The position numbers and the translations under genes were made by a program. The notes beneath the pieces were generated by a model. It did not search any database. It saw nothing but the letters and a program-made list of their open reading frames with translations, and was not told where the DNA came from. Of a DNA stretch of 64,000 bases, positions 24,364 to 32,677 are shown piece by piece. The DNA comes from a virus, in the IMG/VR virus record IMGVR_UViG_3300031746_000008, positions 1 through 64,000 of that record, one strand, 5' to 3'. Position 1 is the stretch's first letter. Each line of letters opens with the position of its first letter.

Positions 24364-24989
24364 TGGGCAAATTTATTGATTTAACGGGATTAAAATTTGG
24401 AAGATGGACAATTCTTAAACAAATAAACACCAACAAAAAGAAATCTAGATGGAAATGTGAATGTAGTTGCGGAATCATAAAAAATATAGACGGATATAGT
24501 TTAAGAACAGGAGATTCAAAAAGTTGCGGATGCCTGCACAAAGATATAATGACCAAACATGGGCTTAGCAATTCTCATATTGATAAAATATGGAAATCTA
24601 TGATTCAAAGGTGTACCAACCCCAAAAATCCAAGATATAAAGATTACGGAAATAGAGGCATTACGGTTTGCAAAAGGTGGTTGCCTAAAAATAACGGATT
24701 TATTAATTTTCTTAATGACATGGGACTACCGCCAAGCAAGAAGCATCAGATAGATAGAATTGATAACAATAAAGGATATCATAAAAAGAATTGTCGATGG
24801 AGCACCAATAAAGAAAATAATTACAACAGAAGAGATAGCCATATGTTAACATATAAAGGTAAAACACAATGTATTGCAGCCTGGGCCGAAGAATATAATC
24901 TTCCTTACGATACACTTCGGACAAGAATAAGGAGGGGTTGGAATATTGATAGAGCATTAAACGAACCCATCAGGAGAAAAATAAAATAA
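24363..24989 (+). CDS. HNH/AP2-type homing endonuclease inside the guaB-like locus
   Basis: A 208-residue member of the family described at 4149 (CECSCG, SCGC, YGNRGITVCKRW, HQIDRIDNNKGYH, NCRW). It separates the truncated 5-prime copy from the complete guaB-like gene, overlapping both by one base. Its position points to insertion at the target gene start. Confidence 0.82.
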   Translation: MGKFIDLTGLKFGRWTILKQINTNKKKSRWKCECSCGIIKNIDGYSLRTGDSKSCGCLHKDIMTKHGLSNSHIDKIWKSMIQRCTNPKNPRYKDYGNRGITVCKRWLPKNNGFINFLNDMGLPPSKKHQIDRIDNNKGYHKKNCRWSTNKENNYNRRDSHMLTYKGKTQCIAAWAEEYNLPYDTLRTRIRRGWNIDRALNEPIRRKIK

Positions 24990-27055
24990 TGTTTAAAAAA
25001 TCATATAAATTTTCTGACATAGCAATTTATCAAAAAGAGAATATTTGCAAAAGTCGGCTTGACACAAAAATAAAAAGCGAGATAATTCGCGGAGTAATCC
25101 GTCCACTTCCCCTTTTGGCAGCGAATATGTCAACAGTCACGAATGCGGAATTCTCGATAGGGCTTTATAGGCTTGGGGCTATGGGGGTTTTACACAGAGC
25201 TTTTCCAAATACAGATGATTATATATCGGAAACAAAAAAAATAACAAAGGAAATTCCCTCTGTTGCGGTTTCCATTGGAATAAAAGATTCAGATTATATA
25301 TTGGTTGAAAAATTAATAAAAGCTGGATCTAACATTATTTTCGTCGATGTAGCTCATGGTTTTAATAAATATGCATTACAAATGTGCCAACATATAAAAA
25401 AATTCTATCCAACAATAAAAGTTGTCGCCGGAAATACTATTAATCCTGATATGATAGGGATGTTCAATGATTATGTAGATGCAATAAAAATCGGCATAGG
25501 TGGTGGTAATTCCTGTTCGACGGCGACAGTAGTTGGTTGTACAAAAAATCAATTTTCTGCTATCTATGATTTAAAAGAAATCTCACAAAAATATGGTATG
25601 CCAATCATTAGTGACGGGAACATTCGTTGCCCCGCCGATTTCACCAAAGCTATCGGGGCAGGAGCTAGTTGTGCTATGGCTGGTAGTATATTCGCCAGAT
25701 GCCCAGAGAGTGCTTCAGAAACGATAGAAATTGATGGGATAAAGAAGAAAATTCTGGCGGGCATGTCATGTTATAGCGACGACACAGAAATATTAACCAT
25801 CAATGGATGGAAAAATTTTTCAGAAATAAAATTATCTGACGATTTAGCAACTTTAAATACAGAAACAAAATTAATGGAATTTCAAAAACCAACAAATATT
25901 TTTAATTATAATTATAACGGGGAAATGATAAATATAAATCATAAAGCTATTGATTTATTAGTAACACCAAATCACAGAATGTATGTTGCTAAACGAGCAA
26001 GAATTAAGGATGGATATAAAGAAAAATTTAAATTCGTTAAGGCGGAACGGTGTTGTAAGGAAAATTTTAAGTATCAAAAAATATGCGGATGGAAGGGAGA
26101 ATATTCCAAATTTTTTAAGATACCCGATGTTGTCTCTGGATATAAAAATAAATATAAGAAAATAGGAACAAATTTTCTGACAGAAGAATGGATTGATTTT
26201 TTTGGATTCTGGTTAGCAGAAGGGTGGGCAAATAAAAGAATATCAAAATCAAAAAAACATATCAGTTATAATCCTAATCATTTTGTGTATTCCATAAGTA
26301 TTTCAAATAATAATAAAAAATTGATAAATCATTATGTAACCTTATTAAGAAAATATAATATTGGTTCCTTTGTAAGAAAAAGGAATAAAAATTATGAACT
26401 TACAATACAAAACATGCCCCTTTGCAGTTATTTGATGAAATTTGGGAAGGCTCATGAAAAATTTATTCCGAAAAAAATTAAAAATCTACCGACTAAATTA
26501 TTAGAGATTTTAATAAATTCAATATTTCTCGGTGACGGTTGTAAAAACAGAAATTCTATAACTAGTTCTTCCACTAAATTTATAGACGATATATCAGAGA
26601 TATGTATAAAATGTGGATTAACTCCAACAATTCACTTGAATCATCCAAAGGGATCTTTAGGAGAAATTAATGGGAAAAGTTTCGTTAGAAAATATGATTC
26701 ATTTTCTGTTTATGTAGGTAAATATTGGCATAACCCCACCATCCTCCCAAAACACTATAGTTTTATAGATTATAGTGGCAAAGTGTATTGCGCAGAGGTT
26801 CCTAATGGAATATTATGTGTAAGAAGAAACAATAAATATACGTGGTGTGGCAATAGTGAATATGTCCAGAATAAATGGAAGGGTGGTTTAAAACCAGGAA
26901 CTTCGGCAGAGGGCAAATTAATTCATCTTGACATAGGAGAACCAGTAGAATCACTTTTAAATAGGTATGCGGGGGCATTAAGAAGCGCGATAAGTTATGC
27001 CGGTTTTGATAACATTCAAGATTTTCAGAGGGGGTGTGAATTTCTTCTGATATAG
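24989..27055 (+). CDS. IMP dehydrogenase/GMP reductase-family enzyme with intein
   Basis: A 688-residue precursor; about 326 residues after splicing. The TIM-barrel motifs are clear: PLLAANMSTV near the N-terminus, DVAHG, VVAGNT, KIGIGGGNSCSTATVVG (catalytic-loop Cys), SDGNIRCPADFTKAIGAGA, then GMS-SE across the splice site and LRSAISYAG. There is no CBS domain. GMP reductase and short IMP dehydrogenase cannot be told apart with certainty; the G-M-S-S-E segment leans to GMP reductase-like. A role in purine nucleotide supply is inferred. Confidence 0.85.
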   Translation: MFKKSYKFSDIAIYQKENICKSRLDTKIKSEIIRGVIRPLPLLAANMSTVTNAEFSIGLYRLGAMGVLHRAFPNTDDYISETKKITKEIPSVAVSIGIKDSDYILVEKLIKAGSNIIFVDVAHGFNKYALQMCQHIKKFYPTIKVVAGNTINPDMIGMFNDYVDAIKIGIGGGNSCSTATVVGCTKNQFSAIYDLKEISQKYGMPIISDGNIRCPADFTKAIGAGASCAMAGSIFARCPESASETIEIDGIKKKILAGMSCYSDDTEILTINGWKNFSEIKLSDDLATLNTETKLMEFQKPTNIFNYNYNGEMININHKAIDLLVTPNHRMYVAKRARIKDGYKEKFKFVKAERCCKENFKYQKICGWKGEYSKFFKIPDVVSGYKNKYKKIGTNFLTEEWIDFFGFWLAEGWANKRISKSKKHISYNPNHFVYSISISNNNKKLINHYVTLLRKYNIGSFVRKRNKNYELTIQNMPLCSYLMKFGKAHEKFIPKKIKNLPTKLLEILINSIFLGDGCKNRNSITSSSTKFIDDISEICIKCGLTPTIHLNHPKGSLGEINGKSFVRKYDSFSVYVGKYWHNPTILPKHYSFIDYSGKVYCAEVPNGILCVRRNNKYTWCGNSEYVQNKWKGGLKPGTSAEGKLIHLDIGEPVESLLNRYAGALRSAISYAGFDNIQDFQRGCEFLLI
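25769..26854 (+). other. Intein in the IMPDH/GMPR-like gene (LAGLIDADG type)
   Basis: 362 residues (261-622 of the precursor). It begins CYSDDTEILT (Cys1), has the block B motif TPNHRMYV, two degenerate LAGLIDADG helices (FFGFWLAEGWA and SIFLGDGCKN), and ends WCGN followed by Ser. The penultimate residue is Gly where most inteins have His. The insertion lies in the conserved G-M-S-S-E loop near the active site. Confidence 0.88.
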
Positions 27056-27064
27056 AGACTAAAT

Positions 27065-27388
27065 ATGTTAAATAAAGATACAGTATTCTGTTTTACTGGC
27101 AAAGGCCCATTCTCTCGTAACAAAATGACAGATATAGCTATCAAGGCTGGAGCATCGGTCACAAAATCTGTCACTAATAAAACAACTATACTAGTTATAA
27201 TGGATATGAATAGCCAATCTATCAAGGCAAAAAGGGCTCGTGAAAATGGCATAGATTTGATTGGCCCACAAACATTTTTTGTAATGTGTAATATAAAAAA
27301 TAATACGTATACTGAGCATAAAGCTGAGTTTGAACAAAAAATTATTGCAGAACAAACCAAAAAACTATTGAGGAAAATAATTCTATGA
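27065..27388 (+). CDS. BRCT-domain protein
   Basis: A 107-residue protein that is essentially one BRCT domain: VFCFTGKGPFSRNKMTDIA, GASVTKSVTNKTTILV, KAKRARENGIDLI. It resembles the BRCT of NAD-dependent DNA ligases, and a DNA ligase lies 0.9 kb downstream. It may act as a separate DNA-break or protein-binding module. Confidence 0.85.
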   Translation: MLNKDTVFCFTGKGPFSRNKMTDIAIKAGASVTKSVTNKTTILVIMDMNSQSIKAKRARENGIDLIGPQTFFVMCNIKNNTYTEHKAEFEQKIIAEQTKKLLRKIIL

Positions 27389-27624
27389 AAATTAAAAAAA
27401 TAGGAAACACAACGAGGGTGTGGTTGTCCCAAAACGACACGTTTAAATGGAGTCGCAGACCTAATGCGCAATGGCCCTGTTCTACAATAAGCGACAGAAG
27501 AGTATATGTAGAATTAAATGGTGCAAACGATATCGTTAATGTAAAAATAAATGGGAGAGATGCAAAAGATCTAGATTCCCACGAATTGAGATGTTGCCTC
27601 AACGATTTGACGAAAGGAAAATAA
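27385..27624 (+). CDS. Unknown small protein
   Basis: A 79-residue beta-rich, charged protein overlapping the BRCT gene by ATGA (KIGNTTRVWLSQNDTFKW). No function recognised. Confidence 0.55.
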   Translation: MKIKKIGNTTRVWLSQNDTFKWSRRPNAQWPCSTISDRRVYVELNGANDIVNVKINGRDAKDLDSHELRCCLNDLTKGK

Positions 27625-27626
27625 TA

Positions 27627-27884
27627 ATGCAAATACCTATTATGGAAATAAATGAAAAAGGCAATATATCAACGATTTATAATGATTTTATAGATTTATA
27701 TGATCTAGGTTTAGTAACAAATATCCGTAGAGCATCTCATATTTTGTTTAATCAAGAAAAACAATATTGGGAAATTATAAACGCACAAACAAATGAAATT
27801 GTCTCTCAAAATAAGATTAGAGATAAGTGCGTCGAATGGGAGATAGAAAATTTTCAATGCGGGGGTAAATATTATAATGAATAA
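27627..27884 (+). CDS. Unknown small protein
   Basis: An 85-residue protein from ATG 27627 after AAAGGAAA. Contains QYWEIINAQTNEIV. Overlaps the DUF2997-like gene by 8 bases. No family recognised. Confidence 0.5.
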   Translation: MQIPIMEINEKGNISTIYNDFIDLYDLGLVTNIRRASHILFNQEKQYWEIINAQTNEIVSQNKIRDKCVEWEIENFQCGGKYYNE

Positions 27885-28068
27885 TAAAAAAATTATAGTA
27901 GATATAACCAAAACAGGAGATGTGTCAATAGAAGGAAATAATTTCGTCGGACCTGAATGCGATCACTTTATAAAAGAGATAGCAGATTCAATAGGTAAAA
28001 CAATTTCTTCTGCGAAGAAAAAAGAATACAATATGAAAACCAGCACTAAGCAGAAAGAGAGAAATTAA
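27877..28068 (+). CDS. DUF2997-like small protein
   Basis: A 63-residue protein, KIIVDITKTGDVSIEG, then GPECDHFIKEIADSIG and a lysine-rich KKKEYN end. This matches DUF2997, a small protein usually found next to DUF1257 and Ycf46-like ATPases. Here it is about 4.7 kb from DUF1257. Function unknown. Confidence 0.65.
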   Translation: MNNKKIIVDITKTGDVSIEGNNFVGPECDHFIKEIADSIGKTISSAKKKEYNMKTSTKQKERN

Positions 28069-28259
28069 TGAACAGCATATTAAATCAATCTGCCACTAAG
28101 AAATTTATATTGGCAAAAATAGCGGCACTTAGACCAGGATTTGAAAAACAAATTACTAGAGTTAGCAAATTAGCAATTGAAAATTACGAAGCAAGACTTC
28201 GCGCTATGATAGAATCAGATATAATGATTCACCCATCAGTAGGAAGGACATTTAAATGA
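28068..28259 (+). CDS. Small basic protein, histone-like pattern
   Basis: A 63-residue protein with two helices, ending ARLRAMIESDIMIHPSVGRTFK. The R-V-S-x-L, E-A-x-L-R and H-P-x-x-G-x-T-F pattern recurs in uncharacterised phage proteins. A DNA-binding role is possible but not shown. Confidence 0.5.
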   Translation: MNSILNQSATKKFILAKIAALRPGFEKQITRVSKLAIENYEARLRAMIESDIMIHPSVGRTFK

Positions 28260-28282
28260 AATTAGGACAGGAGAATAAAATA

Positions 28283-29398
28283 ATGATTAAAAATTTTCCC
28301 ACACTTTATTCAAAAAACAATGATGGTTCAATCCAACAATGGAATATATCTGTAAAAGATAATATAATTATTAAAAAATATGGTAAAATAAATGGCAAAA
28401 TCCAGGAAACAAAAGATGAAATAAATGCAGGGAAAAACATCGGAAAGGTCAATGAAACTTCCCCAGAAGAACAAACTTTGTCTGAAGCACAATCCCAATG
28501 GGAGAAAAAATTAAAATCAGGATACTGTCAAACAGAGGCGGAAGCGAGACAAGGAAAAGTGGATACAGCGTGGATTTCGGGCGGTGCAGAGCCTATGTTG
28601 GCCCATAAATTTAGAGACCATGAATCAAAGATAACATATCCGGCGTATTCTCAACCAAAATTGGATGGACATAGATGTATAGCTATAATATATAGGGGAA
28701 AGTGTGAGTTGTGGAGTAGAACGCGCAAACCAATAACTAGCGTCCCGCACATTATTAAAGCCATGGAAGAAACCTTTCCAAAGCAGCCTATAGTTTGTGA
28801 TGGAGAGCTTTATAATCATTTATATAAAAATAAATTTGAAGAAATAACTTCTTTAATAAGATCTCAGTCTCCAAAAGAAAATCATACCGTAGTAGAGTAT
28901 CATGTTTACGATTTAGTATCTAACACTTTAACTTTTAAAGAGAGAACAGAAAAAATCCAAAAAATAAAATTCGCCAGCGATAAAATAGTGAAGGTAGAGA
29001 CCAGAAAAGTTAATAATGTTGAAGAATTGATGGAATATTTTACCAAAGATCTAGAAACTGGATATGAAGGTTCTATGGTAAGGAACTCGAAAAGTCTTTA
29101 TAAACACGGAAGATCCTACGATTTACAAAAAATTAAATCATTCTCCGACGATGAATTCGAAATCATAGGTGTAAAAAATGGGAAAGGGAGAATGGTAGAT
29201 TGTGCAATTTTTATATGTAGGACGAAAACGGGTAATGAATTTTCCTGCAAAATGGAAGGGTCTTTGGGAAATCTTAAAAAATATCTAATTAATCCAGAAA
29301 TAGTTATTGGAAAACAAATAACTGTCAAATTTCAAAATCTAACCTCTGATGGATTACCACGATTCCCTGTCGGAGTTCGTGTTGAAGAAGATATTTAA
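28283..29398 (+). CDS. ATP-dependent DNA ligase with N-terminal WGR domain
   Basis: A 371-residue protein. ATG 28283 is chosen because AGGAG sits just upstream. WGR-like domain (residues 10-80: SIQQWNISV, YGKINGKIQ). Ligase motifs: I PKLDGHR with Lys126, III CDGELYNH (172-179), IIIa VYDLV, IV EGSMVRN (262-268), V LQKIKSF (281-287), followed by an OB domain. Seals nicks in phage DNA replication or repair. WGR-ligase fusions are typical of phages and some bacteria. Confidence 0.9.
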   Translation: MIKNFPTLYSKNNDGSIQQWNISVKDNIIIKKYGKINGKIQETKDEINAGKNIGKVNETSPEEQTLSEAQSQWEKKLKSGYCQTEAEARQGKVDTAWISGGAEPMLAHKFRDHESKITYPAYSQPKLDGHRCIAIIYRGKCELWSRTRKPITSVPHIIKAMEETFPKQPIVCDGELYNHLYKNKFEEITSLIRSQSPKENHTVVEYHVYDLVSNTLTFKERTEKIQKIKFASDKIVKVETRKVNNVEELMEYFTKDLETGYEGSMVRNSKSLYKHGRSYDLQKIKSFSDDEFEIIGVKNGKGRMVDCAIFICRTKTGNEFSCKMEGSLGNLKKYLINPEIVIGKQITVKFQNLTSDGLPRFPVGVRVEEDI

Positions 29399-29417
29399 AA
29401 GGAAGGATATATCGTGA

Positions 29418-30077
29418 ATGAAATTTGTTGATTTAACAGGATTAAAATTTAGTAGATTAACAGTTATGAAAAGAATTGGTTATGCAAAAGATGGACACAT
29501 AACATGGTCTTGTTTGTGTGAATGCGGCAAGGAAATAATTGTTCCTGGAAATAGTCTTAGGAGCGGGAATACAAAGAGTTGTGGATGTCTATATAAAGAA
29601 AAAATAAAAAATGGATTAAATTTAAAGCATGGTCTTGCAAGAAATAAAAAATCAAAAATATATAAAACATGGCAAGATATGAAATCTAGATGTTTTAATA
29701 AAAATAATAAAGATTATAAAAATTATGGAGAACGAGGAATAACTGTTTGTGAAAGATGGTTAAACAAGAAAACTGGGTTTGAAAATTTTCTTGAAGATAT
29801 TGGCGAAATACCAAAAGGATTAACGTTAGACAGAATAGATAATAATGGAAATTATGATTTTAACAATTGGAAACTGTCTTCTAGAAAAGAGCAACGTAGA
29901 AATCAACGTTGGAATAGACCAATAACATTTAATAATAAAACACAATTTTTAATAGATTGGGCGAAAGAATATAATATTAATCCAAATACATTATGGATCA
30001 GATTATATAGGCTTGGGTGGTCAATAGAAAAGGCATTAACAACACCAGTTAAAAAATATAGAAAAAAAATAAAATGA
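29418..30077 (+). CDS. HNH/AP2-type homing endonuclease (N-W subgroup)
   Basis: A 219-residue relative of the gene at 4149 with CLCECG and SCGC. AP2-like YGERGITVCERW; core LTLDRIDNNGNYDFNNW, in which the N-C-R-W of the main subgroup becomes N-N-W-K. AGGAAGGATAT precedes the ATG. Ends in ATGA overlap with the next gene. Confidence 0.8.
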   Translation: MKFVDLTGLKFSRLTVMKRIGYAKDGHITWSCLCECGKEIIVPGNSLRSGNTKSCGCLYKEKIKNGLNLKHGLARNKKSKIYKTWQDMKSRCFNKNNKDYKNYGERGITVCERWLNKKTGFENFLEDIGEIPKGLTLDRIDNNGNYDFNNWKLSSRKEQRRNQRWNRPITFNNKTQFLIDWAKEYNINPNTLWIRLYRLGWSIEKALTTPVKKYRKKIK

Positions 30078-30295
30078 AAAGACAGATTAAAAAATTAAAT
30101 ACATTTAATAGAAAATTACAAAAATTGGCCAAAGACATAAACGAAGAAACAAAAAGATTAACAAAAATTACAAATATAAATATCAAAGTTTTTGAGGATG
30201 ACCCTGATGAATTAGATGACATAGATCTTCTCTGGGATAATTTAGATACATTGTGTGAAGATGTTATAAGATATACTGTGTGCAATCCTTTATGA
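30074..30295 (+). CDS. Unknown coiled-coil acidic protein
   Basis: A 73-residue protein: basic helical first half, acidic second half (EDDPDELDDIDLLWDNLD). Overlaps the kinase gene by ATGA, so it is translationally linked to the RNA-repair cassette. Function unknown. Confidence 0.55.
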   Translation: MKRQIKKLNTFNRKLQKLAKDINEETKRLTKITNINIKVFEDDPDELDDIDLLWDNLDTLCEDVIRYTVCNPL

Positions 30296-30810
30296 AAAAA
30301 TTAAAACAAGAAAATAAAAAAGATCAGAAAAAACACCACAAGAAAATACTGGCGGTTTTAATCGGACCTCCTGGTTCTGGAAAGTCATATTATTGCGCAC
30401 ACACATTATATAATTACTATAGAGTCTCACAAGATGAACAAAAGAAGGGGCATTACAAAAAGTTCCTAGAAACATTGTTGTCTGGCCAAGATTTGATTGT
30501 AATTGACCGTATGAATTTTAACGTTGTTCAACGTTTACAATACGTCTTACCGGCACAAAAACTTAAATATAAAATAATGTATTATTTTTTTACTTGCCCG
30601 GACAATATCCTACTTCAAAGAATGAGAGATAGGAAGGGGCATCCTACAGTTAAAAGTAATGATTATAATAAGCATAAAGAATTAATAGAATTTTTCAAGA
30701 ATAATTATGAAGAACCTGGAAGTCTTGAAGACTTTGATATGACAGAAGTGAAAACCGGAGAAGAAAACAATATAAAGAATTGGAAAACCATAGATGAGAA
30801 AACTAGCTAA
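30292..30810 (+). CDS. P-loop polynucleotide kinase-like protein
   Basis: A 172-residue protein. Walker A GPPGSGKS at residues 25-32, then LIVIDRMNF (the kinase D-x-x-N region) and a lid-like ILLQRMRDRKGHP. It resembles the 5-prime kinase module of T4 Pnk or bacterial Pnkp. It overlaps the phosphatase-ligase gene by 17 bases, which argues that the three enzymatic steps of RNA end healing and sealing are co-translated. Confidence 0.8.
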   Translation: MKKLKQENKKDQKKHHKKILAVLIGPPGSGKSYYCAHTLYNYYRVSQDEQKKGHYKKFLETLLSGQDLIVIDRMNFNVVQRLQYVLPAQKLKYKIMYYFFTCPDNILLQRMRDRKGHPTVKSNDYNKHKELIEFFKNNYEEPGSLEDFDMTEVKTGEENNIKNWKTIDEKTS

Positions 30811-32677
30811 AACAATAGATTTGTCAGATATTAAAGATAAAAGATTTATTATAGTGGGAGATCTCCATGGATGTTTTGACCAATTAACAGAACTTTTGAA
30901 AAAATGTAATTACAATAAAGAAAAAGATATTATTATTGCAACTGGAGATCTCGTGGATCGTGGACCTAATTCTGTAGATGTATTAAAATTTTTTCTGCCA
31001 GATAATCCACACCAAGACCATCATATTTATTCCGTTTTAGGAAATCACGATTGGAAATTCTATCGCTGGTTAATTGGTAATAAGATTATTGTAGGAAAAT
31101 CACTGCAAAGAACAATAGACGAACTCCAAAATAAGTGTGTGACAGATTTAGAAAAGGGCGCTATGATCTTATATTTACAAGCCCTTCCGCACATAATACG
31201 TTTACCAGATTTAAATAACAAACCCTGTTACGTAGTTCACGCCGGAGTCGATACCAAATTTCCAATTGATAAGCAATCTTTTGAAACATGCATTTATATT
31301 AGAGGGATAGACCCTAAAAATTATTTTAACGAGAGTGCTGGATTATGGTTTGATACATTAGATGGTTCCTATTATATTTTGTCGGGTCACATAAAATCAG
31401 AGAAAGTCAACCCCGTACCGTGGAATTTTGCTTTAGACGGAGGTTGTTGCGCTGGTAAAGTGCTAAGAGCGATGGTGATCGAAAATAATCAATATTCAAT
31501 CATAGAAGTTGAAGGATATAAAATGGATGAAAAAATACCAGAGACTTTTAGAGTTATAGAAGGAAATAGTGGAGAAAAATTAATAACTCCAGAATTTGGT
31601 GTGGGTAATGAATCTTGGAAAAATTATCAATTAAGATGGTTAAGATCTTTGCACGTTGATTCTGAAGACAAGGTAATAAGTTGTGGTTTTCCGAAATTTT
31701 TTAACATAAACGAAGGAGCGGACGAATTCAAGATCACAGAACAAGATCTTTTAAATAAAAAAGATTTAATAACAACTCTAAAGTATGATGGTTCGTTACT
31801 TGTTAGGTATGTCCAAAATCAAGTTGTAAAATTTAGAACGAGAGGTTCCTTGACGGTGGGCCTTGATAATAAATATGAAATAGATGAATTTATAAAAAAA
31901 TACCCTGTATTAAACGATCCAGAGTTTTGTTCAAATCTTTCATTGTTGTTGGAATGGTGTAGCCCGGCTAACCAAATAGTTATAAAATATAGTGAACCAG
32001 ATATAATTTTAGTGGGCGCGGTTTGGTATAATAAAAACCTGCCCTGGTATGATAACGAATTCAAATTATTAACAATAAAAGAACTATCAGACATATCTTC
32101 TTTGTCTGGCATTAAATTGGTAGATAATTTTAAATTGAATAATCAAAAAGAAGTAATTAATCTTATAGAAAAATTAAAAACAGAAAAAGAAATTGAAGGA
32201 TACGTAATAAGATTGAATAATGAACAAGAATTGGTAAAAATAAAAAGCGACCACTATTTCATATTACATAGCCTCAAATCAAAACTTGATTCTTGTGCTA
32301 TAGTTGACTTATTCTTATCGTGGGAAAGACCATCATTTGAAGAATTCAAAAATAAATTCATTGCAGCTTACGACTTTGAAATTTGGACGACCATATTGCC
32401 AGCGGCCTCTTCTATAATTGATGCTTCTAAAATAGCAGATAGTGTGTATAATCATATAGTAAATTTAGTAGAAGAAAATAGAAAATTGTCAAGAAAAGAT
32501 TTTGCATTGTTGATGAAGCAAAAATATTCTGGAGAAAAATTGGCCGCTTGTTTTTCGTTGTTGGACAATAAACCCATAAAATCAAATTTATTTAAAACCA
32601 TTATCCTGCAAAATATTAAAGATTATAATTTTTCTATGTTTAAAAAAGAAAAAATAAACGACAATGAAGAAGAATAA
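30794..32677 (+). CDS. Pnkp-like phosphatase fused to T4 Rnl1-like RNA ligase
   Basis: A 627-residue protein. Residues 15-245 are a calcineurin-type phosphoesterase: GDLHG (22-26), GDLVDRG (51-57), GNHD (83-86), VVHAG, SGHI. Residues 270-627 are a nucleotidyltransferase ligase: KFFNINEG, motif I LKYDGS with Lys330, RTRG (348-351), motif IV EGYVIR (468-473), motif V LVKIKSDHY. In bacterial Pnkp the order is kinase-phosphatase-ligase; here the kinase is a separate upstream gene. The likely role is repair of RNA cut by host defence nucleases (inferred). Confidence 0.88.
   Translation: MRKLAKTIDLSDIKDKRFIIVGDLHGCFDQLTELLKKCNYNKEKDIIIATGDLVDRGPNSVDVLKFFLPDNPHQDHHIYSVLGNHDWKFYRWLIGNKIIVGKSLQRTIDELQNKCVTDLEKGAMILYLQALPHIIRLPDLNNKPCYVVHAGVDTKFPIDKQSFETCIYIRGIDPKNYFNESAGLWFDTLDGSYYILSGHIKSEKVNPVPWNFALDGGCCAGKVLRAMVIENNQYSIIEVEGYKMDEKIPETFRVIEGNSGEKLITPEFGVGNESWKNYQLRWLRSLHVDSEDKVISCGFPKFFNINEGADEFKITEQDLLNKKDLITTLKYDGSLLVRYVQNQVVKFRTRGSLTVGLDNKYEIDEFIKKYPVLNDPEFCSNLSLLLEWCSPANQIVIKYSEPDIILVGAVWYNKNLPWYDNEFKLLTIKELSDISSLSGIKLVDNFKLNNQKEVINLIEKLKTEKEIEGYVIRLNNEQELVKIKSDHYFILHSLKSKLDSCAIVDLFLSWERPSFEEFKNKFIAAYDFEIWTTILPAASSIIDASKIADSVYNHIVNLVEENRKLSRKDFALLMKQKYSGEKLAACFSLLDNKPIKSNLFKTIILQNIKDYNFSMFKKEKINDNEEE

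Noticed and set aside
30292-32677. Hen1-type RNA-end methylation together with Pnkp
   Set aside because: No methyltransferase of that type lies next to the cassette, so only healing and sealing are supported.
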